Assembly (NCBI GenBank): GCA_044225565.1
Contig: JBGAIL010000071.1
Location: forward strand, 1 to 23,147
Reading direction: 5' to 3'
DNA: 23,147 bases
DNA from: CAVXAE01 sp044225565
GTDB taxonomy: Bacteria > Pseudomonadota > Gammaproteobacteria > Steroidobacterales > Steroidobacteraceae
The notes below the pieces were generated by a model. The model did no database searches. It was not told where the DNA came from and worked only from the letters and a program-made list of their open reading frames with translations. Position 1 is the first letter of the stretch; the number at the start of each line of letters is the position of its first letter. The position numbers and the translations under genes were made by a program. Below, one piece after another: positions 7,989 to 16,040 of the stretch.

Positions 7989-10118
7989 CGGCCGATCTCC
8001 CGATCCAGGACGCGGATCTCGATGTTCGCGGCAGAGTCGATGCAGGCGCGGCAGCCCGGAGGCACGACACAGGTCGCGTCGTATTCCTCGATGATCACAG
8101 GGCCGTCGACGGGGTTGCCCGACAGGTCCCCGCGCGAGATGACGGGCGTGTCGATCGTGCCTGCCTGGGGACCGAAGTAGGCGCTGCGTCGCGGGCCGTC
8201 GCGCATCGTCGCGGCACCGGCCCGCGTGCGCAGAACGGAACGGGGGTCGAACCGACCCGCGGCGCATGATCGCTCGTGCGCTGACCCGCACGTTGACGAG
8301 CTCCTGGCTGGCCGACCCGTTTGTGCCCATAGGTGCGCTCGTGCTCTTCGTGGAACGCTTCGACCAGTCTCTGCAGCGAGACGGGGCTGACTGCCCCTTC
8401 CGCCATCGGCACGCTGAGCTCGAACGACTGCTCGAGGTAGCGCAAGTCCGCGTAGCGGCGCGTGTGGATCGCGTCACGCCCGTGTCCATCACGCTCCAGC
8501 TGCGCGATCACATTGCGCTCGAGCTGCCGATAGGCTTCGCCGATCTCGTGCGGATCATGGTTCTCGAGGTTGCCGAGCAAGGTGCGCTGCGCATCGTATT
8601 CCGCATCCGACAGCAGCAGACCCAACGCGCTGAATACGCCGGGCATGGGCGGAATGAGCACTCGTTTGATGCCGAGTACGCGCGCGATCTCCAGGGCCAT
8701 CACCGGGCCATTGCCGCCGAACGCGCAAAGCGTGTAGTCCCGCGGATCGCGTCCTCGGTAAGTGGTGACGGCGCGACGGTGCCCGAACCATGTTCGATCC
8801 GGCGATGGTGAAGACGCCGTGGTAGACCCGCATCCAGCAAGCTCTTGCCCAGAGGCTCGGCCACCTGCGCCTGCATGGCGGCGCGTGCCTGAGCCGAATC
8901 CAGATGCACGGCGCCGCCGGCCAGATATTCCGGGTTGAGATAGCCGAGCACGACCAGCGCATCGGTGAGCGTCACCGTGCGGCCTCCCGCGGCGTAGCAC
9001 ACGGGGCCGGGAACCGAGCCCGCGCTCTGCGGGCCGACGTGCATCTGTCCGCCCTTGTCCATCCACACCAGGCTGCCGCCGCCGGCGCCGATCTCCGAGA
9101 CGTCGATCACCGGCAGCTTGATCGGATAGCCGCCGCCGGCCGCGAGACGGCTCGAGAGATTGATGCCGGTGCCGATCTCGTACTCGGTGGTGCGGGCCGG
9201 CTCGCCGCCCTCGACGATGGCGGCCTTGGCCGTGGTACCGCCCATGTCGAGCGTGATCAGGTTGGCCACGCCCGCGCGCTTCGCCACGCGGGCCGCAGCG
9301 ATGACACCGGCAGCCGGGCCCGATTCGAGAATGGTGACCGGCTTCTCCGCGACGGCCCGCGCGCTCATCAGGCCGCCGTTCGATTGCATGACCTGCAAGG
9401 GTCGGCGGATACCGATCTCCTCGAGCTTCGCGCTCAGCGCGCCGAGATAGCGGGTGACCACGGGACCGAGCAGCGCGTTCACTACGGCGGTGGAGGTCCG
9501 CTCGTACTCGCGAATCTCGGGCAGGATCGCATGCGAGCAGGTGACGTAGGTGCCGGCAGGCATCACCTCGCTCACCAGTCTGGCGACCGCCTTCTCGTGG
9601 ATGGGGTTGACGTATGCGTTGATGAGGCAGATGGCCACCGCCTCGACGCCTTCGTCCCGTAACCGCCGCGCGGCCTCGAGCACCGATGCCTCATCGAGCG
9701 GCACGCGAATCTCGCCACGGGCACCGACACGCTCGACCACCTCGAGACAGAGCCTGCGCGGAATGAGCGCAGCCGGCTTCTCGTAGTCCGGGTTGTACAT
9801 CTCGGCGATGCGGTTGCGACGCAGCCCGAGGACGTCACGGAACCCCTGGGTGGTGAGCAGCCCTGTCTTTGCTCCCTTGTGCTCGAGAACTGCATTGGTC
9901 GCGACGGTGGTGGCGTGCGTGACGCTCTCCACGTCCGTCGCTCGAGCGCCCAGCTCTTGCAGCGCTGCCTCCATGCCCAGGATGATCCCTCGCCCGTAGT
10001 CGTCCGGCGTGGAAGGCGTCTTGCGCACCTGGATGGAGCCGTCCACTCCGAGGAACACGATGTCGGTGAACGTGCCTCCGATATCCACTCCGACCCGATA
10101 GCCATCGCTCGCTTGCAA
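7985..10118 (-). pseudogene. hyuA: Hydantoinase A / oxoprolinase-family ATPase subunit (HyuA), apparently frameshifted
   Basis: The reading frame is clearly HyuA: ASKHA nucleotide motifs VGVDIGGTFTD at the N-terminus and TLDMGGTTAK centrally, GGGSLVWMDKGG, then YRGRDPRDYTLCAFGGNGP and C-terminal YFGPQAGTIDTPVISR. The coding frame changes four times, near 8827-8831, 8776-8782, 8302-8307 and 8255-8265, each consistent with one extra base, and homology resumes at once after each change. No stop-rich decay is seen between them, so sequence errors are likely and the gene may be intact in reality (about 710 residues). The start is TTG at 10118, preceded by GGAGAG, leaving 35 nt to the shared 63-nt element, nearly the same as for the sigma gene; GTG at 10145 is the alternative. 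The stop overlaps hyuB. HyuA supplies ATP-dependent phosphorylation of the cyclic amide. Confidence 0.85.
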
Positions 10119-10153
10119 CTCTCTGCTCTCCAGGTGCTTTTCCACGGAGAAAA

Positions 10154-10216
10154 TTAGTAACAAGCTTTCCGGGGATCCTCCAACGAGTTTTGCTGGGCGG
10201 GCTTGTAGAAAATCTG
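10154..10216 (-). repeat. 63-nt leader element, copy 1 (upstream of hyuA)
   Basis: Read on the minus strand this segment matches 15039-15101 at 52 of 63 positions without gaps. The best-conserved runs are TTTTCTACAAGCC and CAGCAAAACTCG. It contains a 5-bp hairpin at 10180-10196 (CCAGC, loop AAAACTC, GTTGG on the minus strand). It sits between the receptor gene and hyuA, on the coding strand. Operator, promoter region or structured leader are all possible; it matches no family I can name. Confidence 0.7.
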
Positions 10217-10237
10217 TGGGGGCGCGAATTTTCCCCC
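10209..10237 (-). terminator. Weak terminator-like hairpin after the TonB receptor gene
   Basis: On the minus strand five G (10237-10233) can pair with five C (10222-10218) across a 10-nt loop, followed by ACAG and then ATTTTC. The stem is short and the T tract is only four bases, so this is a modest candidate. It lies 37 nt after the receptor stop and its T tract merges into the conserved TTTTCT of the 63-nt element. Confidence 0.35.
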
Positions 10238-10273
10238 GGACGCAGTGGCAGTGTCGCGACCCCTTACACCGCG

Positions 10274-13200
10274 CTAGAGCCGCTTGCGGACACTCAACGT
10301 GACGAACTGCCCCACCAGATCCACATAGGAGGTATTGCTCGGGACGCCGCTCAGGTAGTAGTTGCCCCAGAACGGAGCCCCTTCGTCGAAGACGTCGTCC
10401 ACGGTCAGCGTCACCTGAGTGCCCGCGAGGAGACCGGTGGTGCCCGCGGAACGCTTGTCGAAGTCGTAGCTCACCGTGAGGTCGGTTCTCGTGTAGGCAT
10501 CGATCCGCGCGAGGTCCTCGTAGGTGTTGCGCAGGTGGCTGGTATAGCTCGTGATCAGGTTGAAGTTCCACGGCCCGATCTCGTTGCCCAGCATCAGGTT
10601 GCTGCGAAAGCGGGGCACCACGTCGAAAGACGTCCGGCCGAGGGCGCTCTGCACGCCCGAGCCGTCGCGATCGTCGAACTCGAACTTGGTGGTGAAGGTG
10701 TTGTACGAGGCGACGCTCCAGCGTCCGAAGCGGGTCGCCTCCGAGACGTACTCCACGTTGACATCGATGCCCTGCACTTTCCGGGTCGCCGCGTTCGTGA
10801 CCGGGTTGCGCACCTCCGTGATGCGCCCGACCGGCTCGCCCGGCAACGACACCGGATCGCGCGTCACCTCGCCCGGAGCGATGCCCGAGACGACCGCCTG
10901 GGCCGACGGATAGATGAACGCCTCGGTCTGATCCAGGCTCCACAGATCGGTCGTGAGCGTCAGGCCCGGCAGCGCCGGTGGCTTGATGATGAAGCCGAGG
11001 TTGACGTACTCGCCCTCGGTCGGCGCGAGATCCGGATTCCCTCCCGAGATCGACGTGATGTCGTACTGGATCGGATTGCCGTTCTCATCGAGGATCGAGG
11101 GGTCCTGAACGGGCAGGATGTCGAACGAGGTGCCGGGCACCAGGTCGAACACGGAAGGCGCGAGGAAGCTCTCGCTGTAGGAAGCACGAACCGCGAGCAC
11201 CCCGCTCTCGAACGGCTCCCACCGCAGCGCCGCGCGCGAGACCGTCGCGCTGCCGAAATCGCTGAACTTTTCCCGCCGCGCAGCGAGCGTCAGCGAAAGA
11301 TCCCGCACGCCCGGAAAGTTGTATTCCTTGCTCGCGATGGGAATTCCCGCCTCGACGAAATAAGCATCGACGTCGCGATCGATGGCATAGCTCGAATCGT
11401 TGAGGTAGGTGAGCGAGATCGAGTCGTGGAACGTGTTGAGCGCTTCATCGAGCCGTCCGCTCTCTCCCTGCGTGCGGGTCTCGAACCCGAGCGCGGTGCC
11501 GAGCCTGCCGGCCGGCAGCTGCAGCGGCGAGAACCGGATCGTGCCCGTGAAGCTGCGCATGAAGTCCTTGAAGTCGCGCCCGAAGACGGCGCGCGCCGGC
11601 TCCAGCTGTTCGGGAGTCACCGCGGCATTGCCGAACAGGTTGAGCGCACCGGCATCCGTGCGGGCCAGCTGGGCGAGGATGCCCGCGCGGCTCAAGCCGT
11701 CGTGCAGCTGGGCCGTCGTGAAGACGTAGTCCGTGTAGGAAAGGTCGTAATCCACCGGTCCGAGTGCGCCACGCAGGCCGGTGGTGAACAGGTCGACCTT
11801 CGTGTTGGTCGTCATGGTCTCGAGCGGCCGTTCCTGCCGTCCCGCGGCGGTGCCGTAGTCCAGCTGGTAGTTGACGGTGACGTCCTCGCCGAACGGGTTC
11901 CAGTAGTTCGAGGCGGGCACGACCAGCGGGCTGTCGGACAGCGTCCCGTTGTGCTCGGTGAAGCTGAGCCGGCCGGACTTGTGCAGGTAGTCCGCGTACA
12001 GCACTGCCCGCTCATCCGCCAGGTTGTAGCTGCCGCGCGCGAGGATCGTCGCGAACTCCCTCGGGTTCTGCAGGTCGTTCGGCCAGCTCTTCTCGATGAG
12101 CTGCGTATAGGCCGGCACGTAGTCGGCCGGGGAAGTGCCCGTCTGACCGGTGCCGAACGACGAGTCGAGCATCACCTGGCTGCCATTGGACAGAGTGATC
12201 ACCCCCGGATTCAGACGCGGCTGGCGCCAGTCCGTCGAGCCGCCGAGCAGGCGCTGGTCGTCGGTGCGGCCCATCGGATGCTGCAGGCTGAGGATCCGGT
12301 TCTCCTTCTCGTACTCACCCGAGAGCATGAAGTTGCCGCGATCGGACTTCAGGCCCGAGAGGAAGGAGGCGTGGGTGCGCGCTCCGTCGGCGAAATGCGT
12401 CGTGTTGCCGTAGCTCACATTCGTCTCGAGACCTTCGTAGTCCTTGCGCAGGATCACGTTCACGACCCCGGCGAGTGCGTCCGAGCCATAGGCCGCCGAA
12501 GCGCCGTCCTTGAGGATCTCGATGCGGTCGATCGCCGCGAAGGGGATGAGATTCAGATCGCCCCAGGCCGCGGCACGGCGCCCGTCGATCAGCACCAGCG
12601 TGTACTGCATGCCGAGGCCACGGAGGTTCACTCCCTTGTTGCCCACGTTTCCCGCATACGTGCCGTTCTCGGCATAGCCCGTGAACTCCGGCTGGCCGAT
12701 GAGCGCCTGGTGCACCGTGGTGGCGCCGATCTTCCGGATCTCGTCGAAGGTGATTGCGTGGACCGGGGCCGGGCCCTCCTCGATGGCGTTGGTGCTGCCG
12801 AGCCGCGATCCGGTGACCGTGACCGTCTCCACTGCTTCCGGGCCGTGCGTGGAATTCTGCGATTCCGGGTTCGCGGTCTCTTCGGCCTGTGCCAGACGAA
12901 TGCGCCCACCATGGAGCGGGCCGGCATCGAGCGCAGCGGACGTATTCACGCCGACGGGCGGCGAGTCCGTCGCCGGCGCCGCGATCAGCATCGCTCCGCT
13001 CGCGACGTCCGTGCTCAATCTCAAATCGGTCCCCTCGAGGAGTTTCTGCACGGCTTCGACCCTCGTCAAAGTCCCGCTCACTCCGCTGGTGCGAACCCCT
13101 GCGACGTCACCCACCGCATAGACGAGATTGACGTCCACCTGCTCGGACAGCGACTTCAGCGCCGAGGCCAGTTCGCCGGCCGGCACGTTCACCTTCCTGG

Positions 13201-13285
13201 GAGTCTCTGCGACGGCCGCCGTCGCGACGGCAAGCGAGCAGAGCGCTGAAAGAAGCGATGAGCGGGCGATCGATAGGCTCGACAT
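10274..13285 (-). CDS. TonB-dependent outer-membrane receptor with STN signalling domain
   Basis: A 1003-residue receptor. Residues 1-26 are a signal peptide ending AVATAAVA. Residues ~34-93 are an STN (secretin/TonB N-terminal) domain, found in FecA-type transducers that signal to FecR. A TonB-box-like ETVTVTGSR lies near 153-161, then a plug domain (VHAITFDEIRKIGATTVHQAL; RGLGMQYTLVLIDGRR; IEILKDGASAAYGSDALAGVVNVILRK shortened here to its key part AAYGSDALAGVVN) and a long beta barrel ending LSVRKRL. The C-terminal residue is Leu rather than the usual aromatic. ATG at 13285 is chosen over a longer frame because AGGGGA lies 6 nt upstream and a proper signal peptide follows. The upstream FecI/FecR pair indicates substrate-induced expression. 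The ligand is unknown; FecIR control does not by itself mean iron. Confidence 0.93.
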   Translation of the reverse strand: MSSLSIARSSLLSALCSLAVATAAVAETPRKVNVPAGELASALKSLSEQVDVNLVYAVGDVAGVRTSGVSGTLTRVEAVQKLLEGTDLRLSTDVASGAMLIAAPATDSPPVGVNTSAALDAGPLHGGRIRLAQAEETANPESQNSTHGPEAVETVTVTGSRLGSTNAIEEGPAPVHAITFDEIRKIGATTVHQALIGQPEFTGYAENGTYAGNVGNKGVNLRGLGMQYTLVLIDGRRAAAWGDLNLIPFAAIDRIEILKDGASAAYGSDALAGVVNVILRKDYEGLETNVSYGNTTHFADGARTHASFLSGLKSDRGNFMLSGEYEKENRILSLQHPMGRTDDQRLLGGSTDWRQPRLNPGVITLSNGSQVMLDSSFGTGQTGTSPADYVPAYTQLIEKSWPNDLQNPREFATILARGSYNLADERAVLYADYLHKSGRLSFTEHNGTLSDSPLVVPASNYWNPFGEDVTVNYQLDYGTAAGRQERPLETMTTNTKVDLFTTGLRGALGPVDYDLSYTDYVFTTAQLHDGLSRAGILAQLARTDAGALNLFGNAAVTPEQLEPARAVFGRDFKDFMRSFTGTIRFSPLQLPAGRLGTALGFETRTQGESGRLDEALNTFHDSISLTYLNDSSYAIDRDVDAYFVEAGIPIASKEYNFPGVRDLSLTLAARREKFSDFGSATVSRAALRWEPFESGVLAVRASYSESFLAPSVFDLVPGTSFDILPVQDPSILDENGNPIQYDITSISGGNPDLAPTEGEYVNLGFIIKPPALPGLTLTTDLWSLDQTEAFIYPSAQAVVSGIAPGEVTRDPVSLPGEPVGRITEVRNPVTNAATRKVQGIDVNVEYVSEATRFGRWSVASYNTFTTKFEFDDRDGSGVQSALGRTSFDVVPRFRSNLMLGNEIGPWNFNLITSYTSHLRNTYEDLARIDAYTRTDLTVSYDFDKRSAGTTGLLAGTQVTLTVDDVFDEGAPFWGNYYLSGVPSNTSYVDLVGQFVTLSVRKRL

Positions 13286-13408
13286 TTGGGTTCCCCTGTT
13301 TTGGCCCCGGTGCGTGACCATCGGCAACCATGACGAAGGAATGCTCACTTTCCCGGACAGCGACGTCGTGGCGTGCGCGCGCCACACTGGCGGCGAACAT
13401 CGCCTGCG
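13286..13408 (-). other. Intergenic gap between fecR-like gene and receptor gene
   Basis: A gap of 123 nt between the FecR stop and the receptor start. In FecIRA-type systems the receptor often has its own ECF-dependent promoter here. I cannot point to a convincing -35/-10 pair, and the 63-nt element is not present. The only clear signal is the receptor ribosome site AGGGGA. Confidence 0.35.
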
Positions 13409-14446
13409 TCAGCGTTTCGACAGGACGATACGGCCCTTCTCGCGCTCGGCGCGGATGCCGAAGCCGTCCTCCAGGAGGCGGATGAACGCCTCGTGCTTCC
13501 CGGACTCGAACGTTCCGGTCAGCCGGATCGCCTCGAGCCGCGGATCGGCGACGACGATGCTCCGCGGGCTGTATCTGTTGAATTCCTCCACCACTTGCGA
13601 CAGCGCAGCATCCTCGAAACTGAGGAACCCGCTTCTCCAGCCGAGGGAGCGCTCGACTTCGGGGATCGGCTCCCGCTTGACGAGCATGCCCTCGTCCTGC
13701 GACCGGGCGACGCTCCCCGCCGTGAGGAGCAGTGGCGCGGTGACGCCGCCACTCGAGGCGCCGCCGGCATCGTCGACTTTCACACTCCCCTCGGTGACGA
13801 CGACCTGGATACGCGTGGCCTGCCGCCGCACCGAGAATGCGGTGCCGATCGCGATCACGCGCTTGCTCCCGCTCATGACCACGAAAGGCCGGGATGGATC
13901 CGGAGCCACCTCGAAATACGCTTCGCCGCGCTCGAGCTGCACGCTCCGCTCGGTCTGCGTCATCGCCACCTGGATGGCGCTGTCGGTGTTCAACGTGATG
14001 CGGGATCCGTCGTCCAGCGGAATGGAGGCAACGCCCCCGACGGGCGTGCGATAGCTGGACGCAGCGTTATCGAAATGCCAGGCGACGCCGAGAGCGAGCG
14101 CTCCGGCAATGCCGGCCACTGCCGCCGCCATCCACAGCCGTCGTCGCCCTGCCGTTTTCACGACGGGCGCCTGCGCGCTCTGCTTCGACGCCCTCGTCTC
14201 GAAAACGGTGGACCAGCGCCATTGGTCCGGCGAGGGCACGGTTCCCGGCGGCAGGCCGGCGCCCAGTGATTTCAGCCGTGCCGCGCGATTCCAGGCGGCC
14301 TCGAGCCGCAGGTACGCCACGACGTGCGCCGTCGACGACCCGAGCCATTGTCGCAGAGCGGCCCGATCCTCTTCGCTCCAGTCCTCGCGCGCCTGCCGGA
14401 CGAGCCACCGGGCCGCCTGGCTTCTGATCGATTCACTGCTCTCCAT
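13409..14446 (-). CDS. FecR-type anti-sigma/sigma regulator
   Basis: A 345-residue protein with a short N-terminal cytoplasmic domain (DUF4880-like: ARWLVRQAREDWSEEDRAAL, then WLGSSTAHVVAYLRLEAAW), one membrane helix (~104-125, LWMAAAVAGIAGALALGVAW) and a periplasmic FecR domain (RTPVGGVASIPLDDGSRITL, LERGEAYFEVAPDPSRPFVV). It ends in an STN-like region (FEDAALSQVVEEFNRYSP). It should hold or activate the adjacent ECF sigma factor in response to the receptor's STN domain. ATG at 14446 overlaps the sigma-factor stop by 14 nt and has GGAG 7 nt upstream, so the pair is translationally coupled. Confidence 0.93.
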   Translation of the reverse strand: MESSESIRSQAARWLVRQAREDWSEEDRAALRQWLGSSTAHVVAYLRLEAAWNRAARLKSLGAGLPPGTVPSPDQWRWSTVFETRASKQSAQAPVVKTAGRRRLWMAAAVAGIAGALALGVAWHFDNAASSYRTPVGGVASIPLDDGSRITLNTDSAIQVAMTQTERSVQLERGEAYFEVAPDPSRPFVVMSGSKRVIAIGTAFSVRRQATRIQVVVTEGSVKVDDAGGASSGGVTAPLLLTAGSVARSQDEGMLVKREPIPEVERSLGWRSGFLSFEDAALSQVVEEFNRYSPRSIVVADPRLEAIRLTGTFESGKHEAFIRLLEDGFGIRAEREKGRIVLSKR

Positions 14447-15002
14447 GCTCGAGCTCCGCTTCGACTTCTCGGTTGCAGCGGCTGCGGGCGGCGCTCCTCG
14501 CGTACAGCGCATCGGCCAGCATCTGGCGGCCACGCACGAGATACGTTTCCACCGTCCGATCGCTGATGCTCAACCGCCGGGCGACCTCCTTGTAAGAAAG
14601 CTCGTCGACGCGACACAGCCAGACGACCTCGCGGCACCGCGGGGACAGGCGCCCGAACGCGCGGGCCAGCCACTTGAGCTCCTGTCGTGCGCTCAGGCGG
14701 CGCTCCGGCGTCACCTCGTCTACGATGACGTTCAGGGTCTCGAAATCCCCGACAGCTTCAATCGACACGATGCGTCGGCGCCTGGCGCGATCCGTCATGA
14801 GATGACGGGCGGTGGTGAAAAGGAACGGCTTCACCGCCAGCGGGCGGGCCTTGTCGGCCGCCTCGTAGACGCGGACGTACGTCTCCTGCAGCAGGTCGTC
14901 CACCTCGGAGCGGTTGCGCCACGCGCGGCGCAGATAGCGGATCAGCGCGCTCTCGTGCGGCAGCACTTCGCGGACGAACCAGTCGTTGAGCGCGTGATCC
15001 AA
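14433..15002 (-). CDS. ECF RNA polymerase sigma factor, FecI type
   Basis: A 189-residue sigma-70 family protein with only regions 2 and 4. Region 2 includes EVDDLLQETYVRVYEAA and KPFLFTTARHLMTDRARRRR; region 4 includes LSPRCREVVWLCRVDELSYK and the HTH VARRLSISDRTVETYLVRGR. It starts at TTG (15002), preceded by GGGGGAGAGG at good spacing. The 63-nt element lies 36 nt upstream on the same strand. It heads a sigma-FecR-receptor unit and should direct transcription of the receptor gene and perhaps others when the ligand is sensed. Confidence 0.93.
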   Translation of the reverse strand: MDHALNDWFVREVLPHESALIRYLRRAWRNRSEVDDLLQETYVRVYEAADKARPLAVKPFLFTTARHLMTDRARRRRIVSIEAVGDFETLNVIVDEVTPERRLSARQELKWLARAFGRLSPRCREVVWLCRVDELSYKEVARRLSISDRTVETYLVRGRQMLADALYARSAARSRCNREVEAELEHGEQ

Positions 15003-15038
15003 AGCCTCTCCCCCGAGCCTGCTATGCAGCAGTCACAG

Positions 15039-15101
15039 TGAGTAGCAGGCTTCCCGGCGAGCCACCAGCGAGTTTTGCTGAGCCGGCTTGTAGAAAAGCT
15101 G
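15039..15101 (-). repeat. 63-nt leader element, copy 2 (upstream of ECF sigma gene)
   Basis: It matches 10154-10216 at 52 of 63 positions in the same orientation. The hairpin at 15065-15081 reads TCAGC, loop AAAACTC, GCTGG on the minus strand. It begins 12 nt after the LysR stop and ends 36 nt before the sigma-factor TTG. In this copy an outer CCGGC/GCCGG pairing is also possible, but copy 1 does not preserve it. Confidence 0.7.
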
Positions 15102-15113
15102 AGCTGCGATCCG

Positions 15114-16040
15114 TCAGCCCATGCGGCCGGCGCCCGCTTCATCGAGCAGCCAGTCCCGCAAGAGCACCGCCTCGGCGGGCGGGGCTGCGCGGCTCGGAGC
15201 AATCATGTAATAAGTGCAGCCCGTCGACAGCTCGAACTCGAACGGGCGTACGAGCCGGCCCGCCCGCAGATCCTCGCTCACCAGCGCCTCGCTCACCAGA
15301 GCCACGCCCAGGCCATGGACCGCCGCCTGCAATGCAATGTAGATGCGGGAGAAGCGCGGACCGCGATCTGAGGCGACGGCGGCGGCTCCGGCACCGGCCA
15401 GCCAGTCACTCCATGTTTGCGTCGGGTCCTGGTTCTCGTTGAGCGGCGCCCACCCCGCATGCAGCAACTCGTAGTGCCGCAGATCGTCGACGTCGGCGAG
15501 CGGCGGGCCGGCTGCGAGCCGCCTCGGGCTGCACACCGGGAACACCCGGTCGTCGAAGAGCGGGAAGGCCTGCACGTCGGGCCGGCCGCCGCGCCCCAGG
15601 TGAATGTCCAGATCGATCTCGTCCCTCTGCAGGTTGAGCCGCTCGTCGGTCGTATCGAGGTGCAGCTCCACCTCACGGAGCGGCGCCGGCAGGCTCGCCA
15701 GCCGCGGCACGAGCCAGAGGCACGCGAACGTCGGGCAGACGGACAGGCGCAGAACGGGCAGCAGGCGCCGGCCCCGCAGGCATTGCGAGGCATCGAAGAT
15801 CTTGTCCAGCGCAGAGCGCAGCATCGGTAGCGCGGCCCGCGCCGCCTCGGTGAGCTCGACGCCTCCTTCGTGCCGCAACAACAGCTTCACGCCCAGATCG
15901 GCTTCCAGCGTCTTGACGTGCTGGCTCACGGCGGCTGGCGTCACTTCGAGCTCCCGCGCCGCCTTGATCAGGCTCAGATTGCGGGCGACGGCCTCGAAAG
16001 CCCGTAGCGCGTTGAGGGGCGGTAGCCGCGAAGCGATCAT
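15114..16040 (-). CDS. LysR-family transcriptional regulator, GcvA-like
   Basis: A 308-residue LysR protein of normal length. The N-terminal HTH starts LPPLNALRAFEAVARNLSL and continues AARELEVTPAAVSQHVKTLE and GVKLLLRH; the effector-binding domain starts LRLSVCPTFACLWLVPRL and includes DEIDLDIHLGRGG and ALVSEALVSEDL. These are hallmarks of the GcvA/AmpR-like branch. ATG at 16040 overlaps the C45 hydrolase stop as ATGA, so the regulator is the last gene of the transporter operon. It resembles the divergent LysR at the right edge. It may sense the transported compound or its product; that is inference. Confidence 0.92.
   Translation of the reverse strand: MIASRLPPLNALRAFEAVARNLSLIKAARELEVTPAAVSQHVKTLEADLGVKLLLRHEGGVELTEAARAALPMLRSALDKIFDASQCLRGRRLLPVLRLSVCPTFACLWLVPRLASLPAPLREVELHLDTTDERLNLQRDEIDLDIHLGRGGRPDVQAFPLFDDRVFPVCSPRRLAAGPPLADVDDLRHYELLHAGWAPLNENQDPTQTWSDWLAGAGAAAVASDRGPRFSRIYIALQAAVHGLGVALVSEALVSEDLRAGRLVRPFEFELSTGCTYYMIAPSRAAPPAEAVLLRDWLLDEAGAGRMG

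Noticed and set aside
7989..8492. N-terminal extension of HyuB
   Set aside because: This stretch is in frame with one of the frameshifted hyuA segments; HyuB homology begins at the ATG at 7988, which has its own ribosome site.
8255..8831. Programmed ribosomal frameshifting to explain the hyuA shifts
   Set aside because: Four shifts in one gene without slippery sequences or stimulatory structures are not credible; consensus errors explain them better.
10154..10216. The 63-nt repeat as a transposon end, CRISPR repeat or attachment site
   Set aside because: Only two copies exist, in the same orientation, 4.9 kb apart, with no spacers, no integrase or transposase and no target duplications visible.
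10154..10216. The 63-nt repeat as a known guanidine, glycine or other named riboswitch
   Set aside because: I could not match it to any consensus I know, including the ykkC/mini-ykkC guanidine motifs, so no name is given.
10190..13249. A plus-strand open frame of about 1,000 codons opposite the TonB receptor gene
   Set aside because: It is the antisense of an unambiguous receptor gene. Its translation is Arg/Gly/Glu/His-rich with no domain, and long antisense frames are expected at this GC content.
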